Source: Arthrobacter_B sp038069765
GTDB lineage: Bacteria; Actinomycetota; Actinomycetes; Actinomycetales; Micrococcaceae
Length of the DNA: 64,000 nt
Direction of reading: 5' to 3'
NCBI RefSeq assembly: GCF_038069765.1
Contig: NZ_JBBPFS010000008.1
Location: 96,719 to 160,718, forward strand
Shown here: positions 17,930-26,254 of the stretch, piece after piece
How positions within the stretch are numbered: the first letter of the stretch is position 1
Layout of the letters: each line of letters starts with the position of its first letter
Translations under genes and position numbers: made by a program
The notes under the pieces: model-generated
Seen by the model: only the letters and a program-made list of their open reading frames with translations
The model's database searches: none
Told to the model about the DNA's origin: nothing

Positions 17930-18601
17930 TCACCGGAAATGGAGCCAGGCGGCACGGCCGGAGGGCGGCTGATAGTCGGAGGTGAGAGGGGGCGTGTAAA
18001 GCAGGACATACTGCCCCGGACCGGCTTCGTCATTGGAGAAACACACGTCGCCGCTGGTCGAGCCGCCCGGCGCTATTTTTCCGCCAGCGCCCAGCTGGTT
18101 ATCGCTTCCATACTGAACGGTGTAATTAATGAGTCCTCCGGGTGTCTGGAGATTCCAGTCAAAGGTGTCGAACGTGATCTGCGCGCCGGAGTTGTTCTTC
18201 AGTGTGGTGGACGTACACAGGGTCGGCGAATCGTCATACGTCGTCGTCTTTCCGTCAAAGAGTTCCGAGGCGGTGACGCTGAGCCCGTCGATGGTGAGGG
18301 AATCTTCGGGCTGCCCCACAACATCGCCGCGCATCTCACCGGGAAAAACGGGCGCCGCAGCTGGCCCGGTGGGTTCCGCGGAGGCAGTGACCGCATCCTC
18401 ATCCGGAGCAGCAGCGGTACTTCCGTCATTACCGCCATCGGAAAGCAGGATAACGATGATGAGGATCAGGGCGAGCTCAAAGAGAAGACGCAAATTTCCG
18501 GTCCGGGGGCGTTGCGGACGTCTGCGCTGGCGGACGGGATGCCTCGGCTTATAAGGCACAGACGTGTTTTCCGGCGGTTTCACGTAATCAAACCTGGGCA
18601 T
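17930..18601 (-). CDS. Membrane-anchored protein with DUF4352-like extracytoplasmic domain
   Basis: The 223-residue protein has a basic proline-rich N-terminus (~40 residues), one membrane segment (LLFELALILIIVILL, about residues 39-54) and an outside domain. The outside domain has the DUF4352/immunoglobulin-like pattern: DSLTIDGLSVTASELFDG, then TLCTSTTLKNNSGAQITFDTF, then a C-terminal GQYVLLYTPP. Two Cys flanking the sandwich could form a disulphide. Function is unknown. The gene is convergent with the LysR gene, only 7 nt apart, and stands alone. Confidence 0.8.
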   Translation of the reverse strand: MPRFDYVKPPENTSVPYKPRHPVRQRRRPQRPRTGNLRLLFELALILIIVILLSDGGNDGSTAAAPDEDAVTASAEPTGPAAAPVFPGEMRGDVVGQPEDSLTIDGLSVTASELFDGKTTTYDDSPTLCTSTTLKNNSGAQITFDTFDWNLQTPGGLINYTVQYGSDNQLGAGGKIAPGGSTSGDVCFSNDEAGPGQYVLLYTPPLTSDYQPPSGRAAWLHFR

Positions 18602-18741
18602 TGTTTTGAGGCCTCATTCTGGTGTGTTGCTGGTGCGCATTCTCCCCGCGGAAATCTACCGTAGTTTCGACCTATCGACGATTTTCCTTATCCAGCCTGC
18701 AGCCTGCCGGACTATCTCCGGCCGCACATGAATGGACAACC

Positions 18742-19360
18742 ATGAATCCGGGAAGTGCATCCCCAGAAGCGATCAGGGAACCGCAAACACGCAAGGACTC
18801 CTTGGGTAAGGAAGCCAAGAAGCCAAAGTCGCTCAAAATCCGGCTTGCTACTGGTCATTCGGCTGCTGATGCTCGGAATCTTTGTGGTCCTGCCGGGAAC
18901 TGACCTTTCAATGCAGGAATACAACAACACTCACCCCAGTACATTCCACAACTGCACGGTTACCCGAGCCGACCCCTACCACAGGGCCTCCAGAAAGGGG
19001 ACGGGTAGCTACAAAGTCCTCATCGACACCTCGGATTGCGGAGACTACGAGTTGGATCGTGGAGTCACTAAGAGCAATTACCGAGACGTTGCTCAAAAAC
19101 TAACCCCAGGGGAATACCGGCTGGAGCTGGCGGCTACGGCCGTGGCCTTCGAAGGAGTCCCACAAATTCTTCAGCGACCGCGTACTCATCGAGTCGCGCT
19201 GGAAGGACCACGGACCGGTAGGGCCCTCAGCGCCGCGGCATCGGTGCCTTCGGCGGAGCGCAACAATGGCGCATCCGGTACATACTTCCGTCCCGCAGGT
19301 GTCACAGTCGTAACAACTGTCACAAGTATGGTTAGGCATGCCTTACTCTTGAGTTGTTAG
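18742..19360 (+). pseudogene. Small exported or membrane protein gene, probably frameshifted
   Basis: The core (about 18850-19130) reads as one membrane segment (LLLVIRLLMLGIFVVLPGTD) and a small extracytoplasmic domain with CTVTRADPYHRASRKGTGSY and IDTSDCGDYELDRGVT, a conserved type of actinobacterial small protein. No good start exists in this frame: the only candidate is a GTG at 18755 without a ribosome-binding site. A better N-terminus starts at ATG 18742 in another frame (MNPGSASPEAIREPQTRKDS to PKSLKIRL) and would join the core after a +1 shift near 18846. The 3' part runs into the iron box of the next gene and looks non-native, so a second shift near 19120-19150 is possible. Sequencing error or real decay cannot be separated here. 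Confidence 0.45.
19327..19345 (+). promoter_or_regulatory. DtxR/IdeR-type iron box
   Basis: The 19-nt site matches the actinobacterial DtxR consensus at 13 positions, including the full GGTTAGGC half and the CCT of the other half, with a central perfect palindrome AGGCATGCCT. It lies ~100 bp before the TTG start of the siderophore-binding protein gene, so Fe(II)-DtxR would repress the operon when iron is plentiful. Confidence 0.75.
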
Positions 19361-19442
19361 GCAGCCCTAAAACCAGTGCGGCGCCCCGGCTCGCTTCGGT
19401 ACCAGCCGGGTTGCACCCTCCTGTTGACGAAGGAACACCACC

Positions 19443-20462
19443 TTGCGCCTCTCCCGTATCACCGCCGTCTGCGCGGCCGCACTGCTCACCACTGGACTGG
19501 CGGCCTGCTCCACCCCGGCCGCCAGCAGCGACGAAGCCACCGGCTCCGCGTTTGAGCCCATCACCATCGAGCACGCCCTGGGCACCACCACCATCGAGAC
19601 CAAGCCCGAGCGCGTGGCCACGGTCAACTGGGCCAACCACGAGGTGCCGCTGGCCCTGGGCATCGTCCCGGTGGGCATGGCCGCAGCAAACTACGGCGAC
19701 GACGACGGCGACGGCCTGCTTCCGTGGGTCAGCGAAAAGCTCGAGGAACTCGGCGGTGAAACCCCGGTGCTGTTCGACGAAAACGACGGCATCGACTTTG
19801 AAGCCGTGGCCGACACCCAGCCGGACGTCATCCTGGCCGCCTACTCCGGCCTGACGCAGGAGGACTACGACACGCTGAGCGAAATCGCCCCCGTGGTCGC
19901 TTACCCGGAAACCGCCTGGGGCACCTCCTGGCGCGAAATGATCGAGCTGAACGCCGAAGGCCTGGGCATGCAGCAGGAAGGCGAAGAACTGATTGCCGAC
20001 CTCGAAACCGAAATGTCCGAAGCCGCCGCCGAGCACCCGGAGCTCGAAGGCAAAAACGCCATGTTCCTGACCCACGTGGACACCACCGACCTCAGCGAGG
20101 TCAGCTTCTACACCACAAAGGACACCCGCACCATGTTCTTCGAGGACCTGGGCATGGCAGTGGCCGGCAGCGTCAAGACCGCCTCCGACGCCACCGACAA
20201 GTTCTCCCTGACGCAGAGCGCCGAGCAGGCCGACGCCTTCAACGACGTGGACGTGATTGTCAGCTACGGCGGCGAGGAACTCGTCAGCGCGCTGGAAGCC
20301 GATCCGCTGCTCTCGCAGATCCCCGCCGTCGCCAACGGTTCCATCGTGCTGCTGCCCGACACCCCGCTGGGCACCGCCGCCAACCCGACGCCGCTGGCGA
20401 TCTCCTGGGTCCTGGACGACTACCTCGCCCTGCTCTCCGACGCAGCCGCCAAGGCCAAGTGA
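19443..20462 (+). CDS. Iron-siderophore ABC transporter substrate-binding lipoprotein
   Basis: The 339-residue protein has a lipoprotein signal peptide with lipobox GLAAC (Cys22) followed by a class III (FecB/FepB-like) binding fold: ITIEHALGTTTIETKPERVATV, the strand that opens the first lobe, and DFEAVADTQPDVILAAYSGL-like residues. It captures a ferric siderophore outside the cell and passes it to the permeases encoded next. The TTG start is supported by AAGGAA 9 nt upstream. Its stop overlaps the first permease start by 4 nt (GTGA). The siderophore type cannot be deduced. Confidence 0.93.
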   Translation: MRLSRITAVCAAALLTTGLAACSTPAASSDEATGSAFEPITIEHALGTTTIETKPERVATVNWANHEVPLALGIVPVGMAAANYGDDDGDGLLPWVSEKLEELGGETPVLFDENDGIDFEAVADTQPDVILAAYSGLTQEDYDTLSEIAPVVAYPETAWGTSWREMIELNAEGLGMQQEGEELIADLETEMSEAAAEHPELEGKNAMFLTHVDTTDLSEVSFYTTKDTRTMFFEDLGMAVAGSVKTASDATDKFSLTQSAEQADAFNDVDVIVSYGGEELVSALEADPLLSQIPAVANGSIVLLPDTPLGTAANPTPLAISWVLDDYLALLSDAAAKAK

Positions 20463-21499
20463 CACTGACGGAACCTGCAGCCCCGGACGCCGCGGTACGA
20501 CGGCGCCCGGGGCGCCTGCGTGCGCTCTGGCTGCTGGCCGTCGTCGCCGTGCTCGCCGCCCTGATGCTCGCCAGTATCACCGTGGGAGCGCGCGACGTCG
20601 GCTGGAACGACATTCTTGCCGCTCTGGGCGGTTCTTCCGACGGCTTTGACGAAGCCGCCGTCGCCAAGCGGATTCCGCGCACGCTGCTCGCCGTCGTCGC
20701 CGGCGCCGCCCTGGGCCTCTCCGGCGCCGTGATGCAGGGCGTGACCCGCAATCCGCTGGCCGATCCGGGCATTCTCGGCATCAACATGGGCGCTTCGCTC
20801 GCCATTGTTGCCGGCATGGCGTTCTTCGGCCTGGCCGCCGCCTCCAGCTACATCTGGCTCGCCATTGCCGGCGCCGCCGTCACCGCCGTCTTCGTGTACA
20901 CCGTCGGCTCGATTGGCCGCGGCCCCGCCACCCCGCTGAAGCTTGCGCTGGCCGGCGCCGCGACGTCGGCCGCCCTGGCCTCCTTTGTCAGCGCCATTGT
21001 GCTGCCGCGCAACGACATGGCGCAGGGCGTGCGGTCCTGGCAGATCGGCGGTGTGGGCGGGGGCTCGTACGAGAGCATCACCCAGATCCTGCCCTTCCTG
21101 CTGGTCGGCTTCGCCATCTGCCTGCTCTCGGCCCGCGGCCTGAACTCCCTGGCCCTGGGCGACGAGCTGGCCGCCGGGCTGGGGGAGCGGGTAGCCCTGG
21201 CCCGCGGCGCCGCCTCGCTCGGCGCCGTCATCCTCTGCGGCGCGTCAACCGCCGTCACCGGACCCATCGCCTTTGTCGGACTCGTGGTGCCGCACGCCTG
21301 CCGGCTGCTGGCCGGGGTGGACCACCGCTGGCTGCTGCCCTTTTCCGCCGTCGCCGGAGCCGCCCTGGTGACCGCCGCCGACGTGCTCGGCCGTATCATC
21401 GCCCGCCCCGCGGAGATCGACGTCGGCATCCTCACCGCGCTGATCGGCGCCCCCGTTTTCATCTACATCGTCCGCCGGCAGAAGGTGCGTGCCCTGTGA
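20459..21499 (+). CDS. Iron-siderophore ABC transporter permease (FecCD family), first
   Basis: The 346-residue membrane protein has about ten hydrophobic segments. It carries FecCD signatures: RIPRTLLAVVAGAALGLSGAV followed by MQGVTRNPLADPGILGINMG, and near the C-terminus TGPIAFVGLVVPHACRLLAG and IGAPVFIYI. It forms the heterodimeric translocation channel with the product of the next gene. The GTG start overlaps the upstream stop, and its own stop overlaps the next GTG by 4 nt, so the four genes are translationally coupled. Confidence 0.95.
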   Translation: MTLTEPAAPDAAVRRRPGRLRALWLLAVVAVLAALMLASITVGARDVGWNDILAALGGSSDGFDEAAVAKRIPRTLLAVVAGAALGLSGAVMQGVTRNPLADPGILGINMGASLAIVAGMAFFGLAAASSYIWLAIAGAAVTAVFVYTVGSIGRGPATPLKLALAGAATSAALASFVSAIVLPRNDMAQGVRSWQIGGVGGGSYESITQILPFLLVGFAICLLSARGLNSLALGDELAAGLGERVALARGAASLGAVILCGASTAVTGPIAFVGLVVPHACRLLAGVDHRWLLPFSAVAGAALVTAADVLGRIIARPAEIDVGILTALIGAPVFIYIVRRQKVRAL

Positions 21500-22617
21500 A
21501 CCCCGCAAGCCCCGCCGCCGCCGCGCCGGAGACCGCCGCTGCCGCCACAGGAACCGCCGCTGCCGCCACAGGAACCGCCGCCGGCAGCGAAACCACAAGT
21601 GCCGCCGTCGCGCGTGTCCGCTCCGGGGCCGCCCGCCGCTACCGGCTGGTGGTTACTCTGCTCGCCGTCGGCATCCTGGCCGTCTTCGCGCTGAGCCTGA
21701 TGGCCGGCCGCACCTTCTATGCTCCGGCGGACGTGCTGAACGTGATCCTCGGCGAGGACGTGCCCGGCGCCTCCTTCGCCGTCGGACGCCTTCGCCTGCC
21801 GCGCGCGGCACTGGCCGTGCTCACCGGCGCCTGCTTTGGCCTGGCCGGCGTCGCGTTCCAGACCATGCTGCGCAACCCGCTGGCGAGCCCGGACATCATC
21901 GGCATCAGCTCCGGCGCCGGAGCGGGCGCTGCCTTCGCCATTGTGGGCCTCGGCCTCGGCGGCGCAGCGGTGTCCACGTTTGCCATTGTTTCCGGACTGA
22001 TCGTGGCGCTGGCCGTCTATGCGCTGTCCTATAAGAGGGGGGTGGCGGACACCCGGCTGATCCTGGTGGGCATCGGCATTGCCGCGATGCTGGATTCGGT
22101 CACCGCGTACGTGCTGAACCAGGCGCCGGAATGGGAGCTGCAGGAGGCCATGCGCTGGCTGACCGGCAGCCTCAACGGCGCGTCCTGGAACCAGGTGCTC
22201 CCGGTGCTCGCCGCCATGCTGGTACTGACGCCGGTACTGCTGGGACAGTCCAAAAACCTGGCCGTCACCCGGCTCGGCGACGACGCCGCGTCCGCCCTGT
22301 GCGTGCGGGTGAACCTCACCCGGATTGTGGTGATTGTGGCCGCCGTCGGCCTCATTTCCTTTGCCACCGCGGCTGCCGGACCGATCGCGTTTGTCGCGTT
22401 CCTCTCCGGGCCGATCGCCGCCCGCCTGGTGGGCCCGGGCCCGTCGCTGCTGATTCCCGCCGGACTGGTGGGAGCGCTGCTGGTGCTGGTGGCAGACTTC
22501 TGCGGCCAGTACGCCTTTGGCACCCGGATGCCGGTGGGCATCATCACCGGGGTGCTCGGCGCCCCGTTCCTCGTTTACCTCATTGTCCGCGTCAACCGCG
22601 CAGGAGCCTCGCTGTGA
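21496..22617 (+). CDS. Iron-siderophore ABC transporter permease (FecCD family), second
   Basis: The 373-residue protein is the second permease subunit. A ~45-residue Ala/Thr/Gly-rich cytoplasmic N-terminus with a repeated TAAAATGTAAA-like stretch (encoded by short GC-rich repeats at about 21532-21585) precedes ~10 membrane segments. FecCD motifs are RLRLPRAALAVLTGACFGLA, MLRNPLASPDIIGIS and GPIAFVAFLSGPIAARLVGPG. It pairs with the first permease and docks the ATPase encoded immediately after (4-nt overlap). Confidence 0.94.
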   Translation: MNPASPAAAAPETAAAATGTAAAATGTAAGSETTSAAVARVRSGAARRYRLVVTLLAVGILAVFALSLMAGRTFYAPADVLNVILGEDVPGASFAVGRLRLPRAALAVLTGACFGLAGVAFQTMLRNPLASPDIIGISSGAGAGAAFAIVGLGLGGAAVSTFAIVSGLIVALAVYALSYKRGVADTRLILVGIGIAAMLDSVTAYVLNQAPEWELQEAMRWLTGSLNGASWNQVLPVLAAMLVLTPVLLGQSKNLAVTRLGDDAASALCVRVNLTRIVVIVAAVGLISFATAAAGPIAFVAFLSGPIAARLVGPGPSLLIPAGLVGALLVLVADFCGQYAFGTRMPVGIITGVLGAPFLVYLIVRVNRAGASL

Positions 22618-23447
22618 CCGCAAGCCATTCCCTGAACGTCGAAAACCTCACGCTGGGCTACGGCGACCGCACGGTCATCGATTCCCTGGACCTGGTGGTT
22701 CCGCCGGGCAAAGTCACCGCGATCATCGGCGCCAACGCCTGCGGCAAGTCCACGCTGCTGCGCTCGATGTCCCGGCTGCTTACCCCGCGCTCCGGGCACG
22801 TGCTGCTGGACGGCAAGGCGGTGCACTCGATTCCGGCGAAGCAGCTGGCCCGCACGCTCGGGCTGCTGCCGCAGTCGCCCATCGCGCCCGAAGGGATCAC
22901 GGTCGCGGACCTGGTGGGCCGCGGGCGACATCCGCACCAGGGCATCTTTGCGCGCTGGAGCAAGGCCGACGACGACGCCGTCGCCTCCGCGCTCGACGCC
23001 ACCGAAACCGCCGCGCTCGCGGACCGGGCCGTGGACGAGCTCTCCGGCGGGCAGCGGCAGCGGGTCTGGATTGCCATGGCGCTGGCGCAGCAGACCGATC
23101 TGCTGCTGCTGGATGAGCCGACCACGTTCCTGGACGTCAGCCACCAGATTGAGGTGCTGGACCTGCTCACCGACCTGAACCGCTCCCGCGGCACCACCAT
23201 TGTGATGGTGCTGCACGACCTGAACCTGGCCGCCCGCTACGCCGACCATCTGGTGGCCGTGGCCGGCGGGAAGCTGCATGCTGCCGGCCGGCCCGAGGAC
23301 GTGCTGACCGAGGACACCGTGCGGACCGTGTTCGGGATGGAGAACCGGGTGATCACGGATCCGTCCTCCGGCAAACCGCTGATGCTGCCGCTGGGCCGGC
23401 ACCACGTGCTTTCGGACTCGATGTCCGGGGAGCCTGCACACCGCTGA
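22614..23447 (+). CDS. Iron-siderophore ABC transporter ATP-binding protein
   Basis: The GTG at 22614 overlaps the permease stop and gives a 277-residue FepC/FhuC-type ATPase. Walker A is IGANACGKST (note Ala-Cys in place of the usual Gly-Ser or Gly-Cys), the signature is ELSGGQRQRVWIAMAL, Walker B is LLLLDEPTTFLDV and the H-loop is MVLHDLNLAARYADH. It energises ferric-siderophore uptake. The last five codons lie in the first unit of a 16-bp tandem repeat (EPAHR then TGA), so the 3' end has been duplicated downstream. Confidence 0.96.
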   Translation: MTASHSLNVENLTLGYGDRTVIDSLDLVVPPGKVTAIIGANACGKSTLLRSMSRLLTPRSGHVLLDGKAVHSIPAKQLARTLGLLPQSPIAPEGITVADLVGRGRHPHQGIFARWSKADDDAVASALDATETAALADRAVDELSGGQRQRVWIAMALAQQTDLLLLDEPTTFLDVSHQIEVLDLLTDLNRSRGTTIVMVLHDLNLAARYADHLVAVAGGKLHAAGRPEDVLTEDTVRTVFGMENRVITDPSSGKPLMLPLGRHHVLSDSMSGEPAHR

Positions 23448-23493
23448 GCCTGCACACCGCTGAGCCTGCACACCGCTGAGCCTGCACACCGCT
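23430..23493. repeat. 16-bp tandem repeat, four perfect copies, across a stop codon
   Basis: GAGCCTGCACACCGCT occurs at 23430-23445, 23446-23461, 23462-23477 and 23478-23493 with no mismatch. The first copy encodes the C-terminus of the siderophore ATPase and leads into its stop codon. Directly after the array, CCGCTAGGATC occurs twice. This looks like recent slippage or duplication; copy number may vary between strains. Confidence 0.95.
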
Positions 23494-23560
23494 AGGATCA
23501 CGGCCGCTAGGATCGCAGGGGCGCGGCTGTCCCGGTCCGCCCCCGCAAAGGAGCGTACGT

Positions 23561-23992
23561 ATGTCCATGCCAGCTGTTCCCACCCTGTCCGAGTCCCGGA
23601 TCCTTGCCGAGGCCGTGCTGGACAAAGCACGGGAGCTTGGCGTCACCATGAGCGTCTGCGTCGTCGATGCCGCCGGCCACGAGCTGTTGACGATCCGGGG
23701 TGACGGAGCGGCGTGGTTCACGCCAGGTGTTGCCCGGGCCAAGGCACAGACGGCTGCCGCCATGAAAAAAGACACTTCAGCCCTCGCTGACCTGGATGCA
23801 CGGTTCCCCGGCCTGATTCCCCTGATTGCCGACCAGCTGTCCTTCCAGCCCACCGTCCTAGCCGGCGGCGTCGTCGACTCTGCCGCGCAGCCGCTGTGGG
23901 CCGTGGGAGTCAGCGGAGCGCTGCCGGAACAGGACGAGGAATGCGCACGGGCTGCCCTGACCGCTGCCCGGGTGGCGGCGGTCGGCCGGTAA
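23561..23992 (+). CDS. Heme-binding-like protein of the GlcG/HbpS family
   Basis: The 143-residue protein matches the GlcG/HbpS fold: ESRILAEAVLDKARELGVTM then SVCVVDAAGHELLTIRGDGA, AKAQTAAAMKKDTSAL, and a glycine-rich C-terminal strand region LAGGVVDSAAQPLWAVGVSGA. Family members include extracellular heme-degrading HbpS of Streptomyces; others are small cytosolic proteins of unknown activity. No signal peptide is present here. An AAAGGAG precedes the ATG. Its position right after the siderophore importer suggests an iron- or heme-related role (inference), though the repeat array separates the two units. Confidence 0.8.
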   Translation: MSMPAVPTLSESRILAEAVLDKARELGVTMSVCVVDAAGHELLTIRGDGAAWFTPGVARAKAQTAAAMKKDTSALADLDARFPGLIPLIADQLSFQPTVLAGGVVDSAAQPLWAVGVSGALPEQDEECARAALTAARVAAVGR

Positions 23993-24033
23993 CGGAGCCC
24001 GACTGCCGCCGCGGCTCCCCGTAGAATCGTCTG

Positions 24034-24645
24034 ATGCCGGAAACCACGCAAGTCCCGACGTCGGGCGTCTCCGCTGCCTCCACCCGGGCAGCACGCATCG
24101 TCACCGAAACCACCGCCCCGACCGTCCTCGTGGGGCTGCTCCTGCTGCTGCAGCCCCTGCTCAGCCCCGGCGTCACCTGGCTGCAGGGCATCGTGGCGGC
24201 GGGTTTCACCGTGGGACTGCCCTTTGCCGGGATCCTCTGGCTGAAGCGGCGCGGGGCGGTCACCGACCACCACGTGGGCAGGCGCGAGCAGCGCGCACCG
24301 ATCCTGGTCGCGTCCGCGGCGTCCATCGGCGTCGGCGCGCTGCTTCTCATCCTCCTGGATGCTCCGGCGGCACTGTTCGGCGAAATCGGGGGAGTGTTCA
24401 TCGGGCTGGTCCTGTGCCTGGCGGCAAACCTGGTGTGGAAGCTCTCGGTCCATTCCGCGGTGGCGGCCTACGTGGGCCTGGCGCTGCTGGCTCCCGTTCC
24501 GCTGGTGGGATCGGCGCTCGCCCTGCTGCTGGCATCAGCCACCGGATGGTCCCGGGTGAAGCTCGGGGACCACACCCCCACGCAGGTTCTGGCAGGCCAT
24601 GCAGCCGGATGCCTCGCCTTCGCCGCGGCGCTGCTCCTGCCCTGA
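24034..24645 (+). CDS. PAP2-like membrane protein, first of two in this cluster
   Basis: The 203-residue integral membrane protein has about six hydrophobic segments. The phosphatidic-acid-phosphatase type 2 pattern is partly kept: SVHSAVAAYVG corresponds to the PSGH region and SRVKLGDHTPTQVLAGH to the SR-x5-H-x3-D motif. The final Asp is replaced by Gln, so catalysis is doubtful or altered. A TAGAAT -10 box at 24022-24027 ends 6 nt before the ATG, indicating a leaderless mRNA. It precedes an ImmA-type protease gene and a second PAP2-like gene. Confidence 0.75.
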   Translation: MPETTQVPTSGVSAASTRAARIVTETTAPTVLVGLLLLLQPLLSPGVTWLQGIVAAGFTVGLPFAGILWLKRRGAVTDHHVGRREQRAPILVASAASIGVGALLLILLDAPAALFGEIGGVFIGLVLCLAANLVWKLSVHSAVAAYVGLALLAPVPLVGSALALLLASATGWSRVKLGDHTPTQVLAGHAAGCLAFAAALLLP

Positions 24646-24679
24646 TGCTCTTCCCCTGAAGCCTGCCCGGCTGTGCCCG

Positions 24680-24701
24680 CTTTAGCCCTTTTGGGATAAA
24701 G
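24680..24701. promoter_or_regulatory. 22-bp operator-like dyad before the ImmA/IrrE protease gene
   Basis: CTTTAGCCC (24680-24688) and GGGATAAAG (24693-24701) form an inverted repeat (8 of 9 positions) around TTTT. It sits in the only promoter-sized gap in front of the protease gene, so it is a candidate binding site for the XRE regulator encoded at 26792-27223. It could alternatively be a weak terminator of the PAP2-like gene, but no T tract follows. Confidence 0.5.
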
Positions 24702-24761
24702 TCGGTGCAGTCTCTTTCCATAAATACGCAGGAAATGTGGAAAACACACGATGGGGAATTA

Positions 24762-25259
24762 ATGGCAGTGCGTTTTAGGAAGTCCGACGGCGGTGAACGG
24801 GCAGCCTCGGAAGCAGCCGTAGCTGCCCTCAGTCTCGGCGAACACGTGACCTTTGATGAATTGCTGGACGTGGTCACGAAGGCCCATGGAAAACCGATTG
24901 AACTTCGCGATATCGACCATTCGGTAATTCCCGCCGTCACCGGTCTGTGGATCGAGAAGGATGCAAAGTCGATCATCCTGCTGCCGTCCGGCGACAACCG
25001 GCTGCACCGCACGCATGCGGCGTGCCACGAGTTTGGGCATATTCTCCTGCGCCACCAGGGGTGCGGCGGGGTGGAGACGGCCATGCCGTCCATGTTCCAG
25101 CACGTCGGCAGCCGCAGAGGGATCAAGCGGATGCTGGCTCGCTCCCTGGACTGGAATGAGACCGAACGGGCCGCCGAGCACGTTGCCTACCTGCTCTCCC
25201 TCGCCCTGCTGCCCGAGGAGCGCCAGAGCCCCAGCGGCTTTGAGCGGACCTTTATATGA
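24762..25259 (+). CDS. ImmA/IrrE-family metallo-endopeptidase-like protein
   Basis: The 165-residue product carries the zinc-protease motif HEFGH at residues 89-93, inside AACHEFGHILLRHQG, as in ImmA/IrrE proteins that cleave XRE-type repressors. A downstream Glu in the ETERAAEHVAYLL helix (about residue 130) fits the third zinc ligand. The ATG at 24762 is chosen because GGGG lies ~6 nt before it; longer in-frame starts (24705, 24735) have no spaced ribosome-binding site. The stop overlaps the next start by 4 nt (ATGA). An XRE protein in the same operon is the natural substrate candidate (inference). Confidence 0.85.
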   Translation: MAVRFRKSDGGERAASEAAVAALSLGEHVTFDELLDVVTKAHGKPIELRDIDHSVIPAVTGLWIEKDAKSIILLPSGDNRLHRTHAACHEFGHILLRHQGCGGVETAMPSMFQHVGSRRGIKRMLARSLDWNETERAAEHVAYLLSLALLPEERQSPSGFERTFI

Positions 25260-26254
25260 CCCTCCTGCAAGTCCTGCCGGTCTGCATTCTGTGGGGCGTG
25301 GTGGGGATCCGCCTGCTGGGCCTGTGGTTCGGCTGGAAGCCTGGCATCCTGCCGGCCGTTTCGCTGGTGGCGCTGGGGGCCACCCTGAACATTGACCCGG
25401 TGTATCTCGCCGTCGACCAGCTGCTGGGCGGCCGGAACCTCCTCAACCTGATTGTTCACCTGCTCATGGGCGTGGGCATGACGGAGCTGAGCCGTCTGCT
25501 GCTGCGGGTCACGGGACGGTCCAGCCGGCAGGTGAAGGTGCTGATCAGCATCGGGGTGATCCTGGGACTGGCGCAGATAGTGCTGCTGGCGGTTTCCGAC
25601 ACCCGCGGATCTGCCGCCAATTTCACGGACACCTTCGGGGATGCGCCAACCATCGCCCTGTACCAGGCGATGTTCTTTGTCTGGTTCGGAGCAGTCACCG
25701 GATACACCGGCGTGGAAACGCTGCGCCGGAACCGGCGCGGGGAATCCCGGGCGTTCCGCCTCGGGTTCGACATCCTCAGCATCGGCTGCTTAGCAGGGGT
25801 CCTCGCAGCAGCAGCCAAAATGGTGCAGATCGGTACTGAGATACTGGGAAGCGGCACCGGTTATGTTGGCGTGCTGGTGATCGGATACCAAGTCCTTCTC
25901 GCACTGATGATCATGGGATTCGCCGTCGGGTTCATCATTCCGTTGTGGGAACGGATTCAGGGGACCTTCCGCACACGGACCCGGCGCTCGCAGGACCTGG
26001 CCAAGCTGCGGCCCATTGTCACCCGCCTGATCCAGACGGATGAAGGCCGGCGGTCGATGGACGCCGCCAGCATTTCCCTGGACAGCCGCACCTCCAAGAC
26101 CCAGCTCTACCGCTGGTTCATTTTCATCGGCGACATCCGGGTCCTGAATCCTGAGCTGCTGACGCCCGAGGAAATCGACATCATTGACAAGATAGGCAGA
26201 AGAATTGAGCACAACGGTTCACCGGCCCGGTGCACGGCTCGCACTGGCGGCTAG
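25256..26254 (+). CDS. MAB_1171c-like multi-pass membrane protein
   Basis: The 332-residue protein has seven hydrophobic segments in its first ~235 residues, starting MTLLQVLPVCILWGVVGIRLL. A cytoplasmic tail follows that contains TRRSQDLAKLRPIVTRLIQT and a YRWFIFIGDIRVLNP segment. This layout matches the actinobacterial family annotated as MAB_1171c putative transporter, although transport has not been shown as far as I know. Such genes recur beside XRE and ImmA/IrrE genes, as here. It is coupled to the protease gene by a 4-nt overlap, and its 3' end overlaps the next gene by 50 nt. Confidence 0.75.
   Translation: MTLLQVLPVCILWGVVGIRLLGLWFGWKPGILPAVSLVALGATLNIDPVYLAVDQLLGGRNLLNLIVHLLMGVGMTELSRLLLRVTGRSSRQVKVLISIGVILGLAQIVLLAVSDTRGSAANFTDTFGDAPTIALYQAMFFVWFGAVTGYTGVETLRRNRRGESRAFRLGFDILSIGCLAGVLAAAAKMVQIGTEILGSGTGYVGVLVIGYQVLLALMIMGFAVGFIIPLWERIQGTFRTRTRRSQDLAKLRPIVTRLIQTDEGRRSMDAASISLDSRTSKTQLYRWFIFIGDIRVLNPELLTPEEIDIIDKIGRRIEHNGSPARCTARTGG

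Noticed and set aside
22131..22613. N-terminal extension of the siderophore ATPase back to 22131
   Set aside because: The extension overlaps the permease gene out of frame; the GTG at 22614 overlaps the permease stop and gives a normal FepC-length protein.
21463..22623. Long minus-strand open frame opposite the second siderophore permease
   Set aside because: The plus strand encodes a canonical FecCD permease coupled by 4-nt overlaps on both sides; the antisense frame is His/Gly/Gln-rich without any motif.
23430..23493. CRISPR-like array
   Set aside because: The 16-bp units are directly adjacent without spacers, and no cas gene is present.
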